This document shows positions 54,822 to 63,411 of a stretch of 64,000 nt of DNA, piece after piece. A program made the position numbers and the translations under genes. Source of the DNA: Chryseobacterium lacus (GTDB taxonomy: Bacteria; Bacteroidota; Bacteroidia; Flavobacteriales; Weeksellaceae); NCBI RefSeq assembly GCF_003336205.1, contig NZ_QPIE01000001.1:310001-374000 (forward strand). The letters are read 5' to 3'. Position 1 is the first letter of the stretch. Each line of letters begins with the position of its first letter. Below the pieces are notes generated by a model. The model was given only the letters and a program-made list of their open reading frames with translations. It made no database searches and was not told the DNA's origin.

Positions 54822-55655
54822 ATGAAATTAAAAAGTTTTTTAGGTATTTCAGCCGTCGCAATTTTATTGACAAGCTGTGTCAGCAAAAAGCAATTTGACG
54901 CTTTGAATTCGAACTACAAACAGAGCATTGAAAACTTGGCAGAAAGACAGCGTGAAATTCAGGATTTACGATCAGTAAATTCCGGTTTAGTAAGCGAAAA
55001 CACTTTGCTGAAAAGCCAGAATGATGCTCTGAAAACCTCGCTGGACGCCTGCTTGAACAATACAACACAAGGTTCTACGAACATTACCAAATTGATTAAC
55101 GAAATCAATGCGTCGAATGCGTACATCAAACAGTTGATTTCCACCAATGCTAAAAATGACAGCCTGAACCTGGCGCTTTCCAACAAGCTAAAGCGTTCTC
55201 TGGACAATATTGCTGACGACGATGTACAGGTAAAAGTGCTGAAAGGCGTGGTCATGATTTCATTATCAGACAAAATGCTTTACAAAACTGGAGAATTTGC
55301 AGTATTGCCACAAGCGAGAGAAATATTAGGGAAAGTAGCTTCTGTAATCAATGATTACGATACTTATTCTGTACTTATTGAAGGAAATACAGATAATGTA
55401 CCTTTGAATTCCGCGAATGTTCCGCGTGACAACTGGGATCTTTCCGCACTTAGAGGAACATCGGTTGCGAAAATTCTACAGAATGAATTTGGAGTAAATC
55501 CTAACAGAATTACTGCAGGAGGAAGAAGTGAATACAACCCGAAAACCACCAACGCTTCTGTATCCGGAAGGTCTGAAAATAGAAGAACCGAAATCATCAT
55601 CATGCCAAAACTGGACGAGTTCATGAAGCTGATGGATATTGCACCTAAGAAGTAA
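54822..55655 (+). CDS. OmpA-family lipoprotein
   Basis: A 277-residue protein: lipobox signal (GISAVAILLTSC, Cys19), a coiled-coil region (about 25-80, rich in heptad-like Leu/Gln/Asn), a helical linker, and a C-terminal OmpA domain (about 150-270). The peptidoglycan-binding motif is LIEGNTDNVPLN and DNWDLSALRGTSVAKIL, with GRSENRRTEIII. It should link an outer-membrane lipid anchor to the cell wall. It stands alone with a strong terminator behind it. Confidence 0.9.
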   Translation: MKLKSFLGISAVAILLTSCVSKKQFDALNSNYKQSIENLAERQREIQDLRSVNSGLVSENTLLKSQNDALKTSLDACLNNTTQGSTNITKLINEINASNAYIKQLISTNAKNDSLNLALSNKLKRSLDNIADDDVQVKVLKGVVMISLSDKMLYKTGEFAVLPQAREILGKVASVINDYDTYSVLIEGNTDNVPLNSANVPRDNWDLSALRGTSVAKILQNEFGVNPNRITAGGRSEYNPKTTNASVSGRSENRRTEIIIMPKLDEFMKLMDIAPKK

Positions 55656-55683
55656 TTTATTTTATAAATAATCTTTTATACTA

Positions 55684-55714
55684 CCTCGCCTGAACCATCG
55701 GGCGAGGTTTTTTG
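55684..55714 (+). terminator. Terminator of the OmpA-like gene
   Basis: CCTCGCC (55684-55690) pairs with GGCGAGG (55701-55707), followed by TTTTTTG. Confidence 0.9.
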
Positions 55715-55747
55715 TTTCATTTTTTATACATTTGAAAAAAAGTAAAG

Positions 55748-56395
55748 ATGAGTTATTTTGACGAACAACTCCCCGAAATGGACCGGTATCTGGAGCAGCA
55801 CGCTTCTTCGGAACCTGAAATTCTGAAAAGCCTGCGAAAAGAAACCTATCAGAAAACTACGCAACCTCACATGATTTCAGGTTATCAGCAAGGAAGATTT
55901 CTAACCATCATTTCCAAAATACTTCGGCCTGAAAAAATTCTGGAAATAGGAACATTCACAGGATATGCTACGCTTTGCTTAGCTGAAGGATTGCCTAAAG
56001 GAGGCGTCATTACCACACTGGACATCAACGAAGAACTGGCTTATCTTCCAAAAAAATATTTTGCTGAAAGTGAATTTTCGCAACAAATTGATTTTAGAAT
56101 TCAGGATGCGAAAGATTTCCTGAAAGAAACCAACGAAACTTTCGATCTTGTTTTCATAGATGCGGACAAAGAAAATTACGTGGAATATTTTCATTCAATA
56201 AAACCAAAACTGAAATCCGGATCTGTTGTGATGTTCGATAATGTGCTGTGGTACGGGAAAGTACTGCAAGAAAATCCGAAGCAAAAATCCACGCAGGTTA
56301 TCCGCCAGTTGAATGAACTGATCGCCGCAGACGAGGATTTTGAAAATCTTATTTTACCTTTGCGTGACGGGGTTAATTTGCTCCGGAAGATATAA
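55748..56395 (+). CDS. Class I SAM-dependent O-methyltransferase
   Basis: A 215-residue enzyme of the caffeoyl-CoA/catechol O-methyltransferase family (Methyltransf_3). The SAM site is ILEIGTFTGYATLCLAEGL and the metal/catalytic region is FDLVFIDADKENYVEYF. GSVVMFDNVLWYGKV supplies the second metal ligands. The substrate is not known. It starts a plus-strand run with the NlpC/P60-like gene (7 bases), DUF1648 and waaA. Confidence 0.9.
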   Translation: MSYFDEQLPEMDRYLEQHASSEPEILKSLRKETYQKTTQPHMISGYQQGRFLTIISKILRPEKILEIGTFTGYATLCLAEGLPKGGVITTLDINEELAYLPKKYFAESEFSQQIDFRIQDAKDFLKETNETFDLVFIDADKENYVEYFHSIKPKLKSGSVVMFDNVLWYGKVLQENPKQKSTQVIRQLNELIAADEDFENLILPLRDGVNLLRKI

Positions 56396-56402
56396 AAAAT
56401 CC

Positions 56403-57083
56403 ATGGGAAAAGTGTATTGCAATGTGGCATTTACAGCCATTCTGGAAGATCATCATCAAGAATCTGTCATGATTTCTCAATTGCTTTTTAATGAAACTGC
56501 GGAGATTCTGGAAGAAAAAGACGGATTCTACAGAATTGCTTCAGATGATGACGAAACAGAAGGCTGGATTGATCACAAAAACGTAATAAAAATTTCCGGT
56601 GCGGAGACTTTAGAAAACATAAAAGAAAAATTCCGAAACCGTTCAGAATTTTTACCCAGTTTTTGGTCGGATTTGCCTGAAAAAATATTATCAATTTCGA
56701 GAGAAAATATTGCAAAAACTGCAAAAAGCCTTGTTAATACCCCTTATATGTACGGAGGCAGGAGCGGTTTTGGCCTCGATGCAAGCGGCTTTGTCCAATT
56801 CGTATTCCGGCAATATGGAATAAAACTCCCGAGAACGCTTTCCAAACAAGCTGAACAGGGAGAAGCTTTGTTTTTTGCCGGTGAAAGCAACGCTGGCGAT
56901 CTCGCATTTTTTGAAGACGAAAATGGGGAAATAGTTCACTCCGGCATTATGCTGAATATGTATGAAATTATTCATTGTTACGGCAAAGTACGGATTGATT
57001 CAGTAGATTCTTCCGGAATTTTCAATAAAGAGCTAGGACGTCATTCGCACCGACTTCGTTTTATTAGAAATATTTTGGACTAA
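56403..57083 (+). CDS. NlpC/P60-like protein lacking the catalytic cysteine
   Basis: A 226-residue protein with an SH3-like N-terminal region (GFYRIASDDDETEGWIDHKNV) and an NlpC/P60 domain (about 100-226). The domain keeps TPYMYGGRSGFGLDASGFVQFVFRQ-type sequence, LPRT, GDLAFF and the active-site His (IVHSGIML, His179). But the catalytic Cys of the DCSG motif is Ala127 (DASG), so peptidase activity is not expected. There is no signal peptide. The start at 56403 (MGKVYCNVAFTAI) avoids overlap with the O-methyltransferase; an earlier start at 56340 would lie inside that gene. It may bind peptidoglycan peptides. Confidence 0.85.
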   Translation: MGKVYCNVAFTAILEDHHQESVMISQLLFNETAEILEEKDGFYRIASDDDETEGWIDHKNVIKISGAETLENIKEKFRNRSEFLPSFWSDLPEKILSISRENIAKTAKSLVNTPYMYGGRSGFGLDASGFVQFVFRQYGIKLPRTLSKQAEQGEALFFAGESNAGDLAFFEDENGEIVHSGIMLNMYEIIHCYGKVRIDSVDSSGIFNKELGRHSHRLRFIRNILD

Positions 57084-57084
57084 A

Positions 57085-57546
57085 ATGGAATTTCTGATTG
57101 TTTTTGATATTGTAAATGCTGCGCTGCTTCTGTGGTTGTGGTACATTACATTAAAAAAATACCCTTCACTTCCCGACCAGATTCCTACAAAAATTGATTT
57201 TGAAGGCAAACCTTACCGGTTCGGAAACAAGAAATTGGTTTTTGCTCTTCCGGTGATGGCACTGCTTATTTTTGGATTATTCATCTATTTTTTTCAGTTT
57301 CCCGAAAAATTCAATTATCCTGTAGAAATAACCCATGAAAACCAAGGCAGACAAACCCTAATTGCAGTTCTGGGCCTGCGGTTGCTCCAGTTTTCAGCTT
57401 CACTGATTTTTTTGAACTTGCAGGATTTCACCCTTCGTAAAGCTGTCAATACAGAAGCCAAACCCAAAGTCAGCATGGTGGCTATTTTGCTTAGCTGGAT
57501 CGCCGTAGTACTTGTGTTCATCACCATTGCCGTGGTTATAAAATAG
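57085..57546 (+). CDS. DUF1648-type membrane protein
   Basis: A 153-residue protein with four hydrophobic segments (about 2-20, 50-70, 87-108, 128-150) and the DUF1648 motif YPSLPDQIPTKIDFEGKPYRFGNK after the first. This domain occurs in SdpI-related immunity-like membrane proteins; here it is alone. One base follows the NlpC-like stop and 6 bases precede waaA, so it is probably in the same operon. Confidence 0.8.
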   Translation: MEFLIVFDIVNAALLLWLWYITLKKYPSLPDQIPTKIDFEGKPYRFGNKKLVFALPVMALLIFGLFIYFFQFPEKFNYPVEITHENQGRQTLIAVLGLRLLQFSASLIFLNLQDFTLRKAVNTEAKPKVSMVAILLSWIAVVLVFITIAVVIK

Positions 57547-57552
57547 AATATA

Positions 57553-58785
57553 ATGCAGAGGATTTATAATATTTTCATCAGTTTAATGATTTTCGGAATG
57601 AAAATCGGAGCATCATTTAATTATAAACTGAAACGCGGACTTGCCGGCAGAAGGCAAAGCTGCGATATTCTTAAATCAGTTTTCTCAGAAACCGACCGTG
57701 TCATCTGGATGCATGCGGCCAGCCTTGGCGAGTATGAACAAGGACTTCCGGTATTGGAAAGTTTGAAAAATAAATATCCCGATTATAAAATTCTCATCAC
57801 TTTTTTTTCACCTTCAGGATATGAAGTCGTGGCTAAAAAAAATACCATTGCAACTGCGGTGTGTTATCTTCCTTTCGACAAACCGGTTTGGATTAATGAA
57901 TTTATTTCGAATTTCAAGCCCGTTATTTTTTTCACCGTAAAATATGAATATTGGTACAATCTGTTGCAGAAACTTAACAGAGATCAGGTAAAAATCTATG
58001 TGATTTCTTCGCTTTTTTATGAAAGACAAATCTTTTTCAAACCTTATGGTAAATGGTTTGTGCGCCAACTGAGGAAAAATGTGGACTGGTTTTTTCATCA
58101 GACCAATACTTCCTATGCTTTAGCGAAAACCATCAAACTTGATCAGTCGTCCATTTCCGGAGACACCAGATACGACAGGGTTCGACAGATAAAAGAACGA
58201 GATCCTCATGTTGATTTTATTTCTGAATTTAAAGGGAAAAAACCATTGTTGGTCTTCGGCAGTTCGTGGGAAACGGAGGAAGAAATTGCCGTGATCGTTT
58301 CTGCAAAATTACCAGAATTGAAAATTATCATCGCCCCTCATGACCTGAAAAGAGTGGAACATCTTCAACATCTTTTTCCGAATGCGGTTTTATATAGTGA
58401 AACAACCTTTGATCAACTGGACGTTCAGGTGATGATTATTGACAGTGTCGGTTTGCTTTCTAAAATATATGCTTATGCTGATCTTGCGTTCGTAGGCGGA
58501 GGTTTTCATTCGGCCGGACTTCACAACATTCTGGAAGCGGCCACCTTTGGAACTCCCGTCCTTTTCGGAAACCGATACCAAAAAAATCCGGAAGCTGATG
58601 ACCTCATCAGGAATAAAGGAGGTGCTTCGTTTATCGATGAAAACTATGCTGCCGATTTTATTCTAAAAATTATGAACGACAAACAATTATTGGAAGAAAT
58701 GGGAAAGAATGCCGGTGAATTTATAAATGCGCAACCCAATTCTACTGAACTTATCATGAAAAAAATCACTTCAGATTTGGGATAA
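57553..58785 (+). CDS. waaA: 3-deoxy-D-manno-octulosonic acid (Kdo) transferase
   Basis: GT30 enzyme adding Kdo to lipid A, 410 residues. An N-terminal membrane segment is followed by KLKRGLAGRR, HAASLGEYEQGLPVLESL (with the catalytic acidic residue), TFFSPSGYE, and the donor site FGSSWETEEE, APHDLKRVE and FVGGGFHSAGLHNILEAA. It completes a lipid A route together with lpxB at 8.8 kb. Whether it adds one Kdo or two cannot be read from sequence. Confidence 0.94.
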   Translation: MQRIYNIFISLMIFGMKIGASFNYKLKRGLAGRRQSCDILKSVFSETDRVIWMHAASLGEYEQGLPVLESLKNKYPDYKILITFFSPSGYEVVAKKNTIATAVCYLPFDKPVWINEFISNFKPVIFFTVKYEYWYNLLQKLNRDQVKIYVISSLFYERQIFFKPYGKWFVRQLRKNVDWFFHQTNTSYALAKTIKLDQSSISGDTRYDRVRQIKERDPHVDFISEFKGKKPLLVFGSSWETEEEIAVIVSAKLPELKIIIAPHDLKRVEHLQHLFPNAVLYSETTFDQLDVQVMIIDSVGLLSKIYAYADLAFVGGGFHSAGLHNILEAATFGTPVLFGNRYQKNPEADDLIRNKGGASFIDENYAADFILKIMNDKQLLEEMGKNAGEFINAQPNSTELIMKKITSDLG

Positions 58786-58840
58786 AAGGTGAAAAGGCTA
58801 TTATTCTTTGGAAAAAAGCAAAAAGTTTCAGAAAACGCTC

Positions 58841-58869
58841 TTGTTACGTCGGGAAAAATTTTAACTTTA
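58841..58869 (+). promoter_or_regulatory. Promoter of the lipocalin-like gene pair (TTG, 18 bases, TAACTTTA)
   Basis: -33 TTG at 58841-58843 and -7 TAACTTTA at 58862-58869 with an 18-base spacer; the -7 differs from consensus in its last base. The ATG lies 19 bases on. Confidence 0.55.
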
Positions 58870-58888
58870 CCATCTTATTCAATTTAAC

Positions 58889-59356
58889 ATGAAAAAAATA
58901 TTATTTTTTACAATGATGGCGGGAATGCTGATGACAGTTTCTTGCAGAAATGACGAAAAGGAGGAGGAAGTAACCTCAGTAATCGGAAACTGGAAAGTTC
59001 AGAAGATGACTGCGAAAGGAACCTTTACCTCCGGAGGTTTTCCAATTCCCGTTCCTAATACATCATCGGAATCCGCATGCGTAAGAGATTCAAAACTAGA
59101 TCTGAATGCAGATAAAACCGGATTTGTCCTCCTGAAACAGGATATTACCGGTCCTTGTGAGGAAATTGGAAATGACAACTTTACATACGCCTACGATCCT
59201 GATACTAAAACTATTACTGCAAAATACAATGGATCTATCGAAGAATTCACCGTATCCCATCTTACCAATAACGAAATGACTCTTAAACAAGTGACTGCCA
59301 TAAGTACGCCTCAGGGAATTTTTAATGGAGAAATAACGCTTAATATGAAAAAATAA
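58889..59356 (+). CDS. Lipocalin-like lipoprotein (first of two)
   Basis: A 155-residue lipoprotein (MAGMLMTVSC, Cys19). The rest reads as a small beta-barrel of the Bacteroidetes lipocalin-like type: VIGNWKVQKM, then SKLDLNADKTGFVL, YAYDPDTKTITAKYNG, and a closing MTLKQVT. Two Cys (near 64 and 91) may form a disulfide. It is 12 bases from a related gene, probably a tandem duplication. Ligand unknown. Confidence 0.75.
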   Translation: MKKILFFTMMAGMLMTVSCRNDEKEEEVTSVIGNWKVQKMTAKGTFTSGGFPIPVPNTSSESACVRDSKLDLNADKTGFVLLKQDITGPCEEIGNDNFTYAYDPDTKTITAKYNGSIEEFTVSHLTNNEMTLKQVTAISTPQGIFNGEITLNMKK

Positions 59357-59368
59357 TTGTATTTAAAA

Positions 59369-59827
59369 ATGAAAAAGATAATTTTATTTTTTGCAGGAAT
59401 GTTGTTGCTTACAACACTGAGCTGTGACAATGAAGACCCGATTGTATATCCTGAAGTTACCGGCGTATGGAAACCCGTACAAATGGTAAAAACAGTAGTG
59501 AATAATGTGAACGCACCTACTTCCGAAACTTTCTTGTACGGCGACTGCCAGCAGGAATCCCGATGGGAATTCCGGGAAGACGGAACCGGTAAAATATTGT
59601 GGAGAGTACAATTGAATCCAACTTCCTGCACCACGGCTTTTGAGCAGAATCTGCAATACGATTATAATAACAGCAATGGTGATATTGTTATCAATTACAT
59701 TACGCACCAGGAAAGAGGCAAAGCGATGGACATTACTGAAACCAGCATGAATTTGAAAATAGAAACGATAAATGCTGACACTCAGGTGTATGAATCTCAG
59801 GTGTATACACTTGTAAAGGTTCAGTAA
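59369..59827 (+). CDS. Lipocalin-like lipoprotein (second of two)
   Basis: A 152-residue lipoprotein (FFAGMLLLTTLSC) with the same plan as its neighbour: TGVWKPVQM, SRWEFREDGTGKILW, and a closing strand SQVYTLVKV. It has two Cys in the domain at matching positions (DCQQES and TSCTTA). The ATG at 59369 is used; the TTG at 59357 would add four residues. It is followed by a hairpin terminator. Confidence 0.75.
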   Translation: MKKIILFFAGMLLLTTLSCDNEDPIVYPEVTGVWKPVQMVKTVVNNVNAPTSETFLYGDCQQESRWEFREDGTGKILWRVQLNPTSCTTAFEQNLQYDYNNSNGDIVINYITHQERGKAMDITETSMNLKIETINADTQVYESQVYTLVKVQ

Positions 59828-59840
59828 ATTTACTTAATAA

Positions 59841-59885
59841 AAACAAACAAAAGCTCTGTCGTATTGGCAGAGTTTTTTGTTTTTG
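59841..59885 (+). terminator. Terminator of the lipocalin-like pair
   Basis: CTCTG (59854-59858) pairs with CAGAG (59868-59872), extended by flanking A-rich and T-rich arms, then TTTTTTG. Confidence 0.7.
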
Positions 59886-59978
59886 AAACTAAACATTTAA
59901 TATTAATGAATCGTCTTTTTGTATAATTTTAAGTACGCTTATTCATTAATTTTCTGATTTACAATGTATTCCTTTGAT

Positions 59979-60335
59979 TCAATCATTCTCCACATCATCT
60001 TCTGTGACTTCTTCTCTGTCATATCCTTTATCTTCAACAAAAGGGGTGTTGACCATTTTGATTCCGCTAACAAAAGCTGTTCGGGAGATCATAAAAGCGG
60101 CTACCGGCGAAGTGATAAACAAAAAGAAAATAATGGCAAAAACCTTAGTCGAAACCGCAAAATCATAAAAATAAAATGCAACTGCACCAAGAATGCATCC
60201 CACACCTAAGGTACCAGCCTTCACTGTGACAGTGAGACGCATATAAAAGTCCGGCATCCGATAAATTCCTAAAGCGGCTATCAATATAAAAATAGCTCCC
60301 AGCGTACATAAAATTATTATTACCCACTCACTCAT
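59979..60335 (-). CDS. mrpG: Mrp Na+/H+ antiporter subunit G
   Basis: A 118-residue membrane protein with three hydrophobic segments. It contains the MrpG (MnhG/PhaG) core GAIFILIAALGIYRMPDFYMRLTV, and then a TSPVAAFMISRTAF segment. The acidic C-terminal tail (EEVTEDDVEND) is unusual for the family and could be regulatory. It is the last gene of the operon and overlaps mrpF by 4 bases. Confidence 0.92.
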   Translation of the reverse strand: MSEWVIIILCTLGAIFILIAALGIYRMPDFYMRLTVTVKAGTLGVGCILGAVAFYFYDFAVSTKVFAIIFFLFITSPVAAFMISRTAFVSGIKMVNTPFVEDKGYDREEVTEDDVEND

Positions 60336-60619
60336 TTGTTCTTTGTTTTATTACTTTCTCCTTTATCCAGATAATAAGAAAAGGCGATTGTACTTAAAAA
60401 GGCTATTAGCGCCAAAATCATCGCGACATCCAGAAAGGATTCATTGTCATATAGAATACCAAATATTCCTATCAATCCTACGCCTGAAGTGATGATCAGA
60501 TCAATCGCCACTACTCGATCCACCACTTGTGGACCCTTCAAAAAACGCAGGAATATAATGAAGAATGCCAGACAAATAATCGGCAAGGGCACATACAGCA
60601 AATATTCATGAACAGACAT
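60332..60619 (-). CDS. mrpF: Mrp Na+/H+ antiporter subunit F
   Basis: A 95-residue protein with three membrane segments and the MrpF motif GPQVVDRVVAIDLIITSGVGLIGI. It overlaps mrpG by 4 bases and is one base from mrpE. It ends in a basic tail. Confidence 0.93.
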   Translation of the reverse strand: MSVHEYLLYVPLPIICLAFFIIFLRFLKGPQVVDRVVAIDLIITSGVGLIGIFGILYDNESFLDVAMILALIAFLSTIAFSYYLDKGESNKTKNK

Positions 60620-60620
60620 A

Positions 60621-61103
60621 TTATCGTATTACTTCAATTAATTTTTTCTCCAGTCCGTTTCTCATTTTTTCTGCAAATTTCTCTTTATCCTTCAGATTGA
60701 AACTATGGATGTAGAGATATTTTTTGTCCGGACTTATATTCAGAACCATCGTTCCTGGCGTTAAGGCAATAAGATTTGAAATCATCGTAATTTCAAAATC
60801 AGATTTCAGGCTATGCTCAAAAATTACCACCGCCGGATTCAATTTAAATCTGGGGGTCAAAATTTCTTTTGTCACTTCTAAATTAGCTCTGATCATATCA
60901 TAAAAGAAGTAGATGCAAAATAATAAAAGTTTGGGTACTTTGTAAAAATATCCTTTTTCTTCAATGGTTCCGGTTCTTGTTAGCATCCACAAAATCGCAA
61001 ACCCCAGCAGAAATCCGAAAAGAGAGTTGACATAGTTCAAATGGCCGGTGAGCGCAACCCAAACCAGGGAAAGTAATAAGTTAAGTAAAAAATTCTTTAT
61101 CAT
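60621..61103 (-). CDS. mrpE: Mrp Na+/H+ antiporter subunit E
   Basis: A 160-residue subunit with two N-terminal membrane segments and a cytoplasmic domain. Family marks are LNYVNSLFGFLLGFAILWML, YDMIRANLEVTKEILTPRFKLNPAVV and SNLIALTPGTMVLNISPDKKYLYIH. It overlaps mrpD by 4 bases. Confidence 0.93.
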   Translation of the reverse strand: MIKNFLLNLLLSLVWVALTGHLNYVNSLFGFLLGFAILWMLTRTGTIEEKGYFYKVPKLLLFCIYFFYDMIRANLEVTKEILTPRFKLNPAVVIFEHSLKSDFEITMISNLIALTPGTMVLNISPDKKYLYIHSFNLKDKEKFAEKMRNGLEKKLIEVIR

Positions 61104-62614
61104 TTTCCGTAATTTCCGTTTAGTACCGCATCTATATAAAGATTCGGATTCATGAGTTCAACTGCTGTTCTTTGTGACAGATCATAAAAATATCCTGCAT
61201 TCAATCCTAGTGATAAAGATACCAAAGAAAGTGCAGCTACCGGTGCAACCAGTGCCGCTTTTTCATAAATGGAAAGCCGTGCAAACCGGTCGATTTCCTT
61301 GGTCAAAGGCTTGGGAGATTCTTTCCAGAATACTTCAGACCACATCTTGGCTAAGGCATATAAAGTGACAAAACTAGCAAAAATAAAAGCACCCAAAAGT
61401 ATATAATGCTGGCTACGTAAAGATTCTCCGAAGAACTGTATTTTTGGCCAGAATCCCGACAAAGGTGGAATTCCGATCAGTGAAAACATGGCAATTGCAA
61501 TGACCAAAGACAATTTCGGATAATCCTTATACAGTCCGCCCAACCTTGTCATATCAATTGTTTCCCGTATTTTTTGAATAATTCCAGTTATCATCAGCAA
61601 ATTACTTTTGACAATGACATCGTGCATCAAGTAAAATATAACTCCCACAATGGCGATTTCGGTATAAAGTCCGATTCCCGCAATCAAATATCCGATGTGA
61701 CAAACAATCAGATAAGAAATAAGTCTACGGATACTGCGTTTGTTGATAGCACCCAAAGCTCCGGTAATCATCGTCAAAATGGCAATAACGATGAAAACAT
61801 TCTGCATAAATTCATCAAGCTGAAATATCAGCGTAAAAGTTCTCAGCATCGCATAAATCCCCATTTTGGTAAGCAACCCGCCAAAAATAGCGGCAATGGC
61901 CGAGGGTGGTGTATGATATGAAGAAGGCAGCCAGAAATACAAAGGAAAAATGGCAGATTTAATTCCAAAACCTGCGAAAAACAATAAAGCCGTCACCGAC
62001 ACCAACCCTTGGTTTACGTTATTTATTTTTACAGCAAGATCAGCCATGTTCAGCGTTCCGGTAATTCCATAGAGGATACCAATAGCTGTCAGGAAAATAA
62101 TGGATGCCAGCATATTCATGGTCACGTATTTGATCGCGCCTTCCATCTGAAGTCTCTTTCCACCCAGTGTCAAAAGTACGAAAGACGATATAATGACCAC
62201 TTCAAACCAAACATAAAGATTGAAAATATCGCCTGTCAGGAACGAACCCAGAAGTCCCATGACCAAAAAGTGAAATATCACGAAATATCCGTATTTGATA
62301 CGGCTCGGATTAATGGCGACTGTCGAATAAATTCCAACCGCCAAACTGATGATGGCCGTCAAAACTACCATAATCGAACTTAATGCGTCTGATACGAAAA
62401 TAATCCCGAACGGCGCTTCCCAGCTTCCCACCTGCACAATCAAATAGCTAAATTCCTCTGTAGCCCAGAACAACCGCAGACAGAGAAGGAAGGCCAAAAA
62501 ATTTCCGATGACACTGATTACTTTTTGCGCAGCAATGTTTCGCCAGAAAAAAAGCAGAACAATTGCCGTCAACATGTGCAATAATATGGGGGCAAGTATG
62601 AAGTTCGTAATCAT
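61100..62614 (-). CDS. mrpD: Mrp Na+/H+ antiporter subunit D
   Basis: A 504-residue, about 14-helix subunit homologous to complex I NuoM/NuoN and needed for proton movement. The core Proton_antipo_M region contains FHFLVMGLLGSFLTGDIFNLYVWFEV (with the conserved Glu), KSAIFPLYFWLPSSYHTPPSAIAA (with the conserved Lys) and IGIPPLSGFWPK. It overlaps both neighbours by 4 bases. Confidence 0.95.
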   Translation of the reverse strand: MITNFILAPILLHMLTAIVLLFFWRNIAAQKVISVIGNFLAFLLCLRLFWATEEFSYLIVQVGSWEAPFGIIFVSDALSSIMVVLTAIISLAVGIYSTVAINPSRIKYGYFVIFHFLVMGLLGSFLTGDIFNLYVWFEVVIISSFVLLTLGGKRLQMEGAIKYVTMNMLASIIFLTAIGILYGITGTLNMADLAVKINNVNQGLVSVTALLFFAGFGIKSAIFPLYFWLPSSYHTPPSAIAAIFGGLLTKMGIYAMLRTFTLIFQLDEFMQNVFIVIAILTMITGALGAINKRSIRRLISYLIVCHIGYLIAGIGLYTEIAIVGVIFYLMHDVIVKSNLLMITGIIQKIRETIDMTRLGGLYKDYPKLSLVIAIAMFSLIGIPPLSGFWPKIQFFGESLRSQHYILLGAFIFASFVTLYALAKMWSEVFWKESPKPLTKEIDRFARLSIYEKAALVAPVAALSLVSLSLGLNAGYFYDLSQRTAVELMNPNLYIDAVLNGNYGK

Positions 62615-62964
62615 ATGTCTAAATCCTGAATATTTAGCGAATCCAAATCATCGGATCCTGTTGTGGCGTACACTTTTTTCAGTAAAATGACCGCAAATGA
62701 ATTCAAAGCAAAACTGATGACAATTGCCGTCAAAATCAATGCCTGAGGAACCGGGTCGGCATAGGCACTCGTAAATGTCTTTTCTGCTTCGTCAATAATC
62801 GGTGGTTTTCCTTTTGTAAGGCCTCCCGTCAGGAAAATCAGAATATTAGCTCCGTTGCCTAATAATAAAAGTCCCAGAAGGAGTTTTACCATACTTCTGC
62901 GGAGCATCAGGAAAATTCCGGAGGCATAAAAGATACCCACAAGTAAAATCAGCAATAACTCCAT
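62611..62964 (-). CDS. mrpC: Mrp Na+/H+ antiporter subunit C
   Basis: A 117-residue NuoK homologue with three membrane segments: IFYASGIFLMLRRSMVKLLLGLLLLGNGANI, and DPVPQALILTAIVISFALNSFAVIL. It abuts mrpB with no gap and overlaps mrpD by 4 bases. Confidence 0.95.
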   Translation of the reverse strand: MELLLILLVGIFYASGIFLMLRRSMVKLLLGLLLLGNGANILIFLTGGLTKGKPPIIDEAEKTFTSAYADPVPQALILTAIVISFALNSFAVILLKKVYATTGSDDLDSLNIQDLDI

Positions 62965-63411
62965 CTAAACATTATCTTTAATTGTAAACAAAATCGTAAG
63001 TGTAACACCCAATACCACTGTATACACACCGATATCAAAAAACAACGCGGTTCCCACCGAACCAATAACCGCGATGGGTTCTTCTAGCCATAATCCTGTA
63101 AAAAAAGGTGCGCCGGTAAAAACGGGAATCAAAGCGCTCACCAAGCAAATTGACAATCCGACCGGAATAAGGGTTTTAGGCGAAAACCGGAACAAGGCCA
63201 GCGTAACTTTAGTCGTATGGGCAAAAGAATGCAACACGAAGGCAATCGAAGCAATCAATCCACCCACAAATCCACCACCCGAAAGGTAATGGCCTCGCAA
63301 TAAAACAAATATAGAAAACATCAGCAACAACGGTATCAAATAATTTGTCGCCGTTTTCAAAATAATTAAGTCAAATGTTTTTGACTTCTGTCGGTTAGTC
63401 GGCCTCTTCAT
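62965..63411 (-). CDS. mrpB: Mrp Na+/H+ antiporter subunit B
   Basis: A 148-residue subunit with four membrane segments. It has the MnhB marker FSIFVLLRGHYLSGGGFVGGLIAS and later GSVGTALFFDIGVYTVVLGV. Its start overlaps the end of mrpA by 17 bases. A basic N-terminal extension (KRPTNRQKSKTFD) precedes the first helix. Confidence 0.93.
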   Translation of the reverse strand: MKRPTNRQKSKTFDLIILKTATNYLIPLLLMFSIFVLLRGHYLSGGGFVGGLIASIAFVLHSFAHTTKVTLALFRFSPKTLIPVGLSICLVSALIPVFTGAPFFTGLWLEEPIAVIGSVGTALFFDIGVYTVVLGVTLTILFTIKDNV

